The position numbers and the translations under genes were made by a program. A model generated the notes under the pieces. That model was not told the DNA's origin. It did no database searches and saw nothing but the letters and a program-made list of their open reading frames with translations. A stretch of 64,000 nucleotides of DNA from Dyella sp. GSA-30. GTDB lineage: Bacteria > Pseudomonadota > Gammaproteobacteria > Xanthomonadales > Rhodanobacteraceae. Positions 26,037-33,032 of this stretch are shown in pieces. Each line of letters begins with the position of its first letter. Position 1 is the stretch's first letter. Where the stretch lies: NCBI RefSeq assembly GCF_027924605.1, contig NZ_AP027042.1, positions 4,379,524-4,443,523 on the forward strand, given 5' to 3'.

Positions 26037-26882
26037 ATGCTGGATGAGCAAGTCGATCTTTGCGTGTCGCCGCTGGTGGTTGCCGGGCGGGTGCGCGGTG
26101 GGCGTGCGACACAACAGGACGAACTGGTCTGCCTGCATGCACCCGATGCGGATGCGCGCCTGCTGGTGCTGGCCGATGGCATGGGCGGTGACGGTGCCGG
26201 CGAGCTGGCGGCGCAGACGGTGGTCGGCGTGGCGCGGCAGATGTGGGAACAAGGCAGCTGGCGCGAACAGCCCGGCCCGTTGTTTCTGGAGACGCTGTGC
26301 CAGGAAGCGCATGCCCAGTTGCGCCGCCTGCGCGACACGCTTGCCAGCGGCGAGCCCCATTCGACCGCGGTGGCATTATTGATCCAGGGCAACCGCGCCT
26401 GCTGGGCGCATGTCGGCGACAGCCGGCTCTATCGCTTTCAGGGGGGGCGTTGCCTGGAACAGACGCAGGACCATAGCGTGGCGCAGCTGAAACGGCAGCG
26501 CGGCGATATCTCCGAAGCCGAACTCGCCAGTGACCCGGATCAGCACAAGCTGTTGCGCGGCCTGGGGGGCGCAGATGCACCGGTCGTCGACCATGGCCTG
26601 GCCACGCTGCGCCCGGGCCAGGCGTTCGTGCTGTGCAGCGATGGGGTGTGGGAGCATCTTTCCACACGTGAGCTGGCGGAGCTGGGTTTCGCTCGCGATC
26701 AACAGGCGGCGCTACAGCACGCTTTGGCCCTGGTAGTCAGCCGTGGCGGCGAACATGCCGACAACGCATCTCTAGTTGTAGCCCGCGTTGCCGATACTGG
26801 TTGGATACGGCGGTTGATGATCTGGATGGGATCGACGTTGACGGGTGCCGCATCCGCGCGTCGCGACGATGTAGCGGCTTAG
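26037..26882 (+). CDS. PP2C-family serine/threonine phosphatase
   Basis: A 281-residue metal-dependent phosphatase with PP2C motifs in order: a D residue in QQDELV, LADGMGGDGAGE, CWAHVGDSRLY, FVLCSDGVWEHL and ADNASLVV. These supply the Asp ligands of two Mn/Mg ions. It should remove phosphates from Ser/Thr residues of proteins. It is followed closely by a LysM lipoprotein gene and faces the Ser/Thr kinase-FHA pair, so it is the likely eraser for that kinase. Similar sets (PppA-PpkA-Fha) control type VI secretion, but no secretion gene is seen here. Confidence 0.9.
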   Translation: MLDEQVDLCVSPLVVAGRVRGGRATQQDELVCLHAPDADARLLVLADGMGGDGAGELAAQTVVGVARQMWEQGSWREQPGPLFLETLCQEAHAQLRRLRDTLASGEPHSTAVALLIQGNRACWAHVGDSRLYRFQGGRCLEQTQDHSVAQLKRQRGDISEAELASDPDQHKLLRGLGGADAPVVDHGLATLRPGQAFVLCSDGVWEHLSTRELAELGFARDQQAALQHALALVVSRGGEHADNASLVVARVADTGWIRRLMIWMGSTLTGAASARRDDVAA

Positions 26883-26907
26883 ATTCATTTTGGAAAACAT
26901 ATTGCGC

Positions 26908-27768
26908 ATGGCATCGACACAGGGACTATCGAAACACGTTTTGGCGGCAGGGTGGCTGGCGACCGCGCTTGCCATATCCGGCTGCTCGCAGATGCACACC
27001 AAGCCCAAGGTGGTAAGCACACCGCCCCACCAGGAAGCCCCTATCGCACCACCGGCGCCACCGCCGGCCGAGACGGACGATGCTCCGGACATGCCGATCA
27101 GCGCGATCATCAAAAGTCAGTTGCAAGTGGGGCGTTACGAGGATGGCGAGAAATCGCTGAAGCATTATCTGAAACAGCACCCGGACGATCGGCTTGCGCA
27201 GAATCTGCTGCGCCAATTAACGGTCGACCCGCAACAGGCGCTCGGGGCATCTTCACGCAACTACACCGTGCAATCGGGCGACTCGTACAGCACGCTGGCA
27301 GCGCGCTTTCTCGGTGACGGCACTCAGTTTCTGATCCTGGCGCGTTACAACAATGCCGCCAATCCGTCGATGCTGCGTGCCGGGCAAGTGCTGCATGTGC
27401 CTGCTTCGGCCAAGAATGCACCCGATAAAGCCTTGAGCCATGTGTCGCCGGCTGTGCAGGCCAAGCGTTTGCAGGACGAAAGTCTTGCGTTGCTCGGCCA
27501 GGGGCATCGCGACGATGCGGTGTCGCGTTATGACCAGGCGTTGTCGCTCGACCCGACGTTGAAGCCGACCAATGGCGATGCGGCGGGGTTGCGTACCCAA
27601 GTGCTGAACAACTATCACCAGCGCGCCATTGTGTTGTATCGCGATCAGAAGCTGGATCAGGCGATTGCGCTATGGGATCACGTGCTGGCGATCGATCCGG
27701 GGTATGAGGCGGCTACGGTTTATCGGACGCGGGCGTTGGAGTTGAAGCATCGGCTTAAGCAGCTTTGA
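26908..27768 (+). CDS. LysM and TPR lipoprotein
   Basis: A 286-residue predicted lipoprotein. The signal ends in the lipobox ISGC. A Pro-rich linker follows, then a TPR-like helical stretch (VGRYEDGEKSLKHYLKQHPDD), a LysM domain (YTVQSGDSYSTLAARFL...RAGQVLHVP) for peptidoglycan binding, and C-terminal TPR repeats (LALLGQGHRDDAVSRYDQAL, YRDQKLDQAIALWDHVLAI). It probably scaffolds an envelope complex. A TTG at 26890 would add six residues; the ATG at 26908 gives a better signal peptide. It is 25 bases after the PP2C gene and probably in one operon. Confidence 0.85.
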   Translation: MASTQGLSKHVLAAGWLATALAISGCSQMHTKPKVVSTPPHQEAPIAPPAPPPAETDDAPDMPISAIIKSQLQVGRYEDGEKSLKHYLKQHPDDRLAQNLLRQLTVDPQQALGASSRNYTVQSGDSYSTLAARFLGDGTQFLILARYNNAANPSMLRAGQVLHVPASAKNAPDKALSHVSPAVQAKRLQDESLALLGQGHRDDAVSRYDQALSLDPTLKPTNGDAAGLRTQVLNNYHQRAIVLYRDQKLDQAIALWDHVLAIDPGYEAATVYRTRALELKHRLKQL

Positions 27769-27786
27769 TGGGGTGAGGGCTTAAAG

Positions 27787-27917
27787 CCCCCCTCACCCTA
27801 ACCCTCTCCCCCGGCATAGCCAGGGGAGAGGGGACCGACTGAGGTAATCTTTCAAAGTCTCGCGCTTTTGCTCCCTCTCCCCTGGCTACGCCGGGGGAGA
27901 GGGTTGGGGTGAGGGGG
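27787..27917. repeat. Inverted pair of the 45-bp repeat family
   Basis: One copy (27787-27833, CCCCCTCACCCTAACCCTCTCC...) and an inverted copy (27872-27917) flank a ~38-base spacer in the gap between the convergent LysM and kinase genes. Together they can form a long cruciform, and each has its own CTCCCCT.GG hairpin. Position suggests use as a bidirectional terminator. Confidence 0.8.
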
Positions 27918-27935
27918 TTGGCTGCTCGCGGGATG

Positions 27936-29624
27936 CTAACCAGCGTCGTCTTTTTCAGACACCGGCAAAATACGCGTCGGCTGCGTCGCACTTTCCGCCG
28001 GCACGCGCCGCGCGGGTCGAATACCCAGGCGCCGGCGATTCTGCAGCGACGTATTCATCAGGTTGAACGACACAAACAACCGCCCAAGCTCGTCACCACG
28101 AACCAGACGAATGCGATAACCAAAATCGCCACGTGCAACGCGCAGCAACGCATCGCTCACCAGGCCAAGCAAAATCAACGGCCTGCGAAACAGCCAATAC
28201 GCCGCGCCCATGACCACCGTCAAGGTCACCAGCAACACGGTAAGAATCACGCCAAGCGTGGTCTTTTGCGCGGCGTGCAGTGGCGCGTTGCTGACGCCCA
28301 GGCGTAGCTGACCGACGGTTTTCACCTGATAGAGCACAGGTACGTCAAACAACAGCACATCGTCCTGCCCTGCTCCCTTATCGGGACTCAGGTAGCTCTG
28401 AATATCGCTGGCCTGCGATTCGTACTTCTTGCCGTTGATCGGCGGCAGCGGGTGGTCGATCTCGTTCGCGCGCGTACTGGCTACGACGTTGCCGTCATGG
28501 TCGGCGATGGCGAGGTAATGAATCTGCTGATTGCGTGCCACGTCCTCGACCAACGCACGTGTGGCCGCGCGGTCGCCGAGAAGCAGATTCTCCGCCGATT
28601 CGCTGGCGATCATGTGCGCCATCGAACCGCCGAAGTCGAATGCAAGGCCGGTGACGGCGCGATTCTGCTTGCCATAGATCAACGCCAAACCAAGGATCAA
28701 CACCATGGTCAGGATCGCACCGAGTACGCCGGCCCAGCGCAGGCGCAGCGACACGAAATGATTAACCAGCGGCTGCTCTTGCAGGCGGTCGTATTCGCGT
28801 TGCGCGACGCGCAGGTCGTCGACGACTTCGGCGCCGCGTTGGTAGCGCGCTTCGACCGTCGGCGCCAGCAAGGTGCCGACGATATGCACCAGCATCGATG
28901 GCGCAGCCGGGTCGCGCGGTTCTACCGGTGGCAATGGCTGCTGTCGTTCGGCGATGGTCTGCCTGATGTCTTCGTGATCGGGCCAGGGCAGCTTGCCGGT
29001 CACCAGCCAGTGCAACACGACGCCGAGCGAGAACAGGTCGCTGCGCGCGCCGCTTTTTTCGCCGCGCAAGCGCTCGGGCGCCATATAGGCTGGCGTACCG
29101 CCGATACGTTTGCTTGCACGCCCGTCTTGCTTGCCGCGCCGTTCGGCAATGCCGAAGTCGCTGATCTTGGCGTGATGCCAACCGTCGACCAGCACGATGT
29201 TGTCGGGCTTGATGTCGTGATGAATCACACCCTGGGTGTGCGCGTAGTCGAGCGCGGCAGCCACCTGGGTGATCAGTTCGATGATCGTCGGCAACGGTGG
29301 CAGACCATGCGTGGCGACGCGGCTGGCGAGGGTTTCACCGGTGAGGCGCTCCATCGCGATGTACGGGCGACCATCGTCGGTTTCACCCGCGTCGAAAACG
29401 GTGACGATGTGCGGATGGGTCAGGTGGCCGGCGGCGCGCGCCTCGACCAGAAAGCGGCGGCGATAGTCGGGGTCGTCGGCTACTTCGCGGTGCAGGCATT
29501 TGATCGCCACGCGGCGTTCGATGTCCGGATCGAACCCGGCATACACCACCGCCATGGCACCCTCGCCGAGGATGCCTTCGATACGGTATCGGCCGATGGT
29601 TTGCGGAATGGACGCGACGCTCAC
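27936..29624 (-). CDS. Membrane Ser/Thr protein kinase with periplasmic sensor and C-terminal HAMP
   Basis: A 562-residue protein. The N-terminal Hanks-type kinase (13-280) has GEGAMAVVY, the Lys in VAIK (K42), HHDIKPDN (135-142), DFG (156-158) and APE. The catalytic loop has HHD in place of HRD, so it is a non-RD kinase. A membrane helix (298-318) leads to a ~135-residue periplasmic region resembling a PAS-like sensor (LAIADHDGNVVAST), a second helix (456-478) and a HAMP-like linker (RVARGDFGYRIRLVRGDELG). The order, kinase first and HAMP last, is unusual. The FHA gene lies 7 bases upstream on the same strand, and a PP2C phosphatase is nearby. Confidence 0.9.
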   Translation of the reverse strand: MSVASIPQTIGRYRIEGILGEGAMAVVYAGFDPDIERRVAIKCLHREVADDPDYRRRFLVEARAAGHLTHPHIVTVFDAGETDDGRPYIAMERLTGETLASRVATHGLPPLPTIIELITQVAAALDYAHTQGVIHHDIKPDNIVLVDGWHHAKISDFGIAERRGKQDGRASKRIGGTPAYMAPERLRGEKSGARSDLFSLGVVLHWLVTGKLPWPDHEDIRQTIAERQQPLPPVEPRDPAAPSMLVHIVGTLLAPTVEARYQRGAEVVDDLRVAQREYDRLQEQPLVNHFVSLRLRWAGVLGAILTMVLILGLALIYGKQNRAVTGLAFDFGGSMAHMIASESAENLLLGDRAATRALVEDVARNQQIHYLAIADHDGNVVASTRANEIDHPLPPINGKKYESQASDIQSYLSPDKGAGQDDVLLFDVPVLYQVKTVGQLRLGVSNAPLHAAQKTTLGVILTVLLVTLTVVMGAAYWLFRRPLILLGLVSDALLRVARGDFGYRIRLVRGDELGRLFVSFNLMNTSLQNRRRLGIRPARRVPAESATQPTRILPVSEKDDAG

Positions 29625-29631
29625 GGCAGGC

Positions 29632-30159
29632 TTATCGAACCAGCCACCAGGCCGCCGCGGCCACCGCCGCGACCATGACGATACCGGCCACGATGCGCAG
29701 CGCGAGCCGCGCCGCCGAGCCTTCGTCCGGTTCGCGGGTCAGAAAGACGAACTCGACCTGCCCCAGGCGCAGGCGGTCGCCATGTTTAAGCACGGCTTCG
29801 TGGATACGCTGCTCGTTGACGAAGGTGCCGTTGGTCGATAGCGTGTTCATGACCACATAGTGGCCGTGCTGGTTGATGATCCAGGCATGCGAAGCCGAGA
29901 CGCTGAGGTCGTCGAGAATGATGTTGCTGTCGCTGCGCCGGCCGATCGTCTGCCGCCCCGAGCGCAGCACGAAACGCCGCCCTTCGATCCCCTGGCTGAC
30001 ACCCTCCAGCACCGGCTGGTGGGTACTGGCCCGCTCGTCGAACGACGGCACCGCCTCGGCATACTCCCGCAGTTCCTGCACGGACAGCAGCTGGGTACCT
30101 TGCGGCCCGGCGGAGCGGACTCGGGGGACGCCGGCAGGTAGCGGATCGGGTCGATTCAT
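29632..30159 (-). CDS. FHA-domain membrane protein
   Basis: A 175-residue protein. The central FHA domain has the phosphothreonine-binding residues: TIGRRSDSNIILDD (Gly-Arg), SVSASHAWI (Ser-His) and STNGTFVN (Asn-Gly). A C-terminal membrane helix (about residues 153-174) anchors it with the domain in the cytoplasm. It likely binds a phosphorylated partner of the kinase encoded 7 bases downstream, to which it is probably translationally coupled in one transcript. The N-terminal 40 residues are Pro-rich and disordered. Confidence 0.9.
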   Translation of the reverse strand: MNRPDPLPAGVPRVRSAGPQGTQLLSVQELREYAEAVPSFDERASTHQPVLEGVSQGIEGRRFVLRSGRQTIGRRSDSNIILDDLSVSASHAWIINQHGHYVVMNTLSTNGTFVNEQRIHEAVLKHGDRLRLGQVEFVFLTREPDEGSAARLALRIVAGIVMVAAVAAAAWWLVR

Positions 30160-30260
30160 AACGTATCTGAAGGGTGGCGATTGTTAGCCACTATAACCAA
30201 ACCGATTGACCTGCTGACCTGGGGCCAGTTGGCGTTTTGGAATACGGCCCTTCACAATTT

Positions 30261-30283
30261 CGTCATCCCGGCGCAGGCCGGAA
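30261..30283. repeat. Dispersed 25-bp palindromic repeat (copy)
   Basis: CGTCATCCCGGCGCAGGCCG, followed by GAA. A single copy in the gap between the FHA gene and the rarA 3' end. Confidence 0.75.
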
Positions 30284-30316
30284 CGGCGACTTGCGGGAAG
30301 CTTTCGTCCCCACGGG

Positions 30317-31648
30317 CTACTTCTTCCTCGCCTGCGCGCGTGACTCGCGCAAGGCAGCCAGCTTCTCGCGCAGCTTGATTTCCAGCCCCCGCTCCACCGG
30401 TTCGTAGAACACCATGCCTTCGAGCGCATCGGGAAGGCATTGCTGGTCGAGGGCGATGCCGCCTTCGGCGTCGTGGTCGTACTGGTAGCCGTTGCCGTAA
30501 CCCAAACCTTTCATCAGTTTGGTCGGGGCGTTGCGCAGGTGCATGGGGACATCGAGGGTACCGGTCTGGCCGATGACGGCGCGGGCCTGGTTATAGGCCA
30601 TGTAGGCGGCATTGCTCTTGGGGGCGATGGCCAGCCAGATCGCCAACTGCGCCAGGCCCAGCTCACCTTCGGGGCTGCCCAGACGCTCGTAGGTGTCCCA
30701 GGCATCCAGCGCCATGCGCCAGGCACGCGGTTCGGCCAGGCCGATATCTTCGACGGCCATGCGCGTCATGCGGCGCGCGAGGTAAAGCGGATCGACACCG
30801 CCGTCCAACATGCGCGTCAGCCAGTACACGGCGGCGTCGGGATCGGACGAGCGCACGGATTTATGCAACGCGGAAATCTGGTCGTAGAACTGCTCGCCAC
30901 CCTTGTCGAAACGACGCGTGCGATCGGCCAGCACCTGGGTCAGCGTGGCATCGTCGATGGTGTTGTCGTTGGCCAGCTCCGAGGCGATTTCCAGCAGCGT
31001 AAGTGCGCGACGCACATCGCCATCGGCGGCATGCGCGATCAAGCGCAGCGATTCGTCGGCGACCTGCAAACCGAGCTCACCCAAACCGCGTTCCGTATCG
31101 GCAAGCGCACGCTTGAGCGCGGCGACGATGTCGTCGATGGAGACAGATTCCAGCACATGCACGCGGCAACGCGAGAGCAACGCCGAGTTCAATTCGAATG
31201 ACGGGTTTTCTGTGGTCGCGCCGATAAAGATGATCACGCCACGTTCGATATGCGGCAGGAAGGCGTCCTGCTGCGCCTTGTTGAAGCGATGCACCTCGTC
31301 GACGAACAACACGGTGCGCCGGCCCTGCGCGAAATTGGCCTCGGCTTCGGCCAGGGCCTTGCGCACTTCGGGCAGCCCGGAAAGCACGGCCGAGATGGCA
31401 CGGAAATCCGCATCGGCGTAACGCGCCACCAACAAGGCAAGCGTGGTCTTGCCGCAACCGGGTGGCCCCCACAGCACCATCGAATGCACACGGCCTGCTT
31501 CCAGCGCACGACGCAAGGCCTTGCCGGGTGCAAGCACGCGCTGCTGGCCGACGATCTCGTCCAGGCTGCGCGGACGCATGCGCTCGGCCAGTGGCTTTAA
31601 CGCGTCGGACTCGGGGAAGAGCCCGGTATTCGATGGTAAGAGGGACAT
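30317..31648 (-). CDS. rarA: Replication-associated recombination protein A (RarA/MgsA)
   Basis: A 443-residue AAA+ clamp-loader-like ATPase. Motifs: RMRPRSLDEIVGQ near the start, Walker A GPPGCGKTT, Walker B FVDEVHRFNKAQQDAFLP, sensor 1 GATTENPSFELNSALLSRC. The C-terminal tetramerisation region (ARAVIGQTGTLDVPMHLRNAPTKLMK) is typical. RarA acts at stalled replication forks and interacts with SSB. The gene lies in the lolA-ftsK neighbourhood, as in other xanthomonads, except that a DUF3999/DUF2339 pair intervenes. Length matches the family. Confidence 0.97.
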   Translation of the reverse strand: MSLLPSNTGLFPESDALKPLAERMRPRSLDEIVGQQRVLAPGKALRRALEAGRVHSMVLWGPPGCGKTTLALLVARYADADFRAISAVLSGLPEVRKALAEAEANFAQGRRTVLFVDEVHRFNKAQQDAFLPHIERGVIIFIGATTENPSFELNSALLSRCRVHVLESVSIDDIVAALKRALADTERGLGELGLQVADESLRLIAHAADGDVRRALTLLEIASELANDNTIDDATLTQVLADRTRRFDKGGEQFYDQISALHKSVRSSDPDAAVYWLTRMLDGGVDPLYLARRMTRMAVEDIGLAEPRAWRMALDAWDTYERLGSPEGELGLAQLAIWLAIAPKSNAAYMAYNQARAVIGQTGTLDVPMHLRNAPTKLMKGLGYGNGYQYDHDAEGGIALDQQCLPDALEGMVFYEPVERGLEIKLREKLAALRESRAQARKK

Positions 31649-31655
31649 GTCGAAC

Positions 31656-33032
31656 TTAGGGTTTGGGGGCCGGTTGATCGCCGCGCGATTGCTTCAGCAG
31701 ACTCCATGCCATACCCGCGATCAACAAAGCGCCAAGGATGAGTACAAGCCACAGTACGGGACGCGTCCAATCATAGGGCAGCTTGGGCGCCAGCAGCGCA
31801 TTCGGACCGCCGGCGTCGGCACGAGCACCAAGCCCGGCCTCCGGCGGCAGCCAGTCGCTGGGCTTCACATCGCGCAGCTTTTCCAGCGAGGCGGTCATCG
31901 GATAGTCGCCACGCCGTGCGGCGTAGCTGCCTGCCAGCAGTCGGTACGGGGCGTGTCCCTCGGCCATGAACATGAATTGATCCGGCTCCCAGCCCACGAC
32001 CAGCGTCGGCGGCGCCGCGAGCGCGGTATCCACATGCACGCGCAGGTGCTGGATCGGTTGGCTGGTCCAGCGCAAGGTGGCCTCGGCGGCGCCGGTACCG
32101 ACACGCACGATGTCCGCCGAGCCCAGTGGCGTCCATTGCATTTTGCCGTTGTCGTCCTGGCCGGCCAGCAGCGTGACATGCGCGGCGACGTTGCTGCTGG
32201 GCAACGCCAGCTTGGCGGCCTGCAGCGGCAACGCGGCGATCAGGCGATAGTCGAAATCCGTGCCGTTTTGCCTGGTATCTTCCAGTGCACGCTGCCAACT
32301 CAGTGTGGCCAACGTATCGGCGGGCGTCGGTACATAACTGCCCTGCAGGGTGACGTTGGGCGTGTGGCCGTTGCTCCAGTCCACGTCGCCGTCGATCAGG
32401 CGGATGCGGTAATAACGCGCCGGTGTGCCGCCGACATCGAGCGACAACTGCTCCACGCCGCCGTCGTCGCCCTGGCCGCTGACGCGCGTCAGGCTGCCGG
32501 TATCGCCGCGCTGGCTCCAGTTTTTCAGGTCGTCGCTGGCGTCGACTTCGACATGCAACTGAAGATCCTGCGTCACCGACGCCGGATCGAGCTCGATGCG
32601 CTCGACACTGGCGCTGCTGCCGGCATCGATCAGCCACTGCGTCGGCTTGGCCGATCCAGTCGCTGCGCCCTGGTTGATCACGATATCGCCGTTGGTATTG
32701 CGCTCCACGCGCACGGTGCCGGCGGCATCGCGCGATACCGGCACCGGCAGCATTCGCGTGTGCGCGGTGAAGTCGCGCGTCTGCGGCGGCTCGACCGGCA
32801 TCGGTCCGAACGGCACCGGCTGCCCATCGCTATTGACCACCACGATGTCCTGCAGATTGGCGTTGCGGTTGATCGCCGCGTAGACCTCGGGCGTCAAGGC
32901 AACGCGATAGGCCTCGCTCGGCGTTTTCGTGTCGAGCGCAAACGCATAGGCGTAATCGGTCTGCGCGCTGGCTTGCGCCGCGGCTACGGGCAACAGCAAG
33001 GCCAACCCGAACAAACGAAGATCAAGGCGCAT
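31656..33032 (-). CDS. DUF3999 exported membrane-anchored protein
   Basis: A 458-residue DUF3999 protein. A Sec signal peptide (LRLFGLALLLPVAAAQASA) leads into a long beta-rich periplasmic region with two jelly-roll-like parts. A single C-terminal membrane helix (PVLWLVLILGALLIAGMAWSLL) and a basic tail follow. The function is unknown. Its start overlaps the end of the DUF2339 gene by 11 bases, so the two are translationally coupled; this pair is a recurring unit in Pseudomonas and Xanthomonadales and is presumably an envelope complex. rarA follows after 7 bases. Confidence 0.87.
   Translation of the reverse strand: MRLDLRLFGLALLLPVAAAQASAQTDYAYAFALDTKTPSEAYRVALTPEVYAAINRNANLQDIVVVNSDGQPVPFGPMPVEPPQTRDFTAHTRMLPVPVSRDAAGTVRVERNTNGDIVINQGAATGSAKPTQWLIDAGSSASVERIELDPASVTQDLQLHVEVDASDDLKNWSQRGDTGSLTRVSGQGDDGGVEQLSLDVGGTPARYYRIRLIDGDVDWSNGHTPNVTLQGSYVPTPADTLATLSWQRALEDTRQNGTDFDYRLIAALPLQAAKLALPSSNVAAHVTLLAGQDDNGKMQWTPLGSADIVRVGTGAAEATLRWTSQPIQHLRVHVDTALAAPPTLVVGWEPDQFMFMAEGHAPYRLLAGSYAARRGDYPMTASLEKLRDVKPSDWLPPEAGLGARADAGGPNALLAPKLPYDWTRPVLWLVLILGALLIAGMAWSLLKQSRGDQPAPKP

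Noticed and set aside
28452-29678. Open frame of 408 codons antisense to the Ser/Thr kinase
   Set aside because: A shadow of the kinase gene, with His/Arg/Asp-biased composition and no ribosome site.
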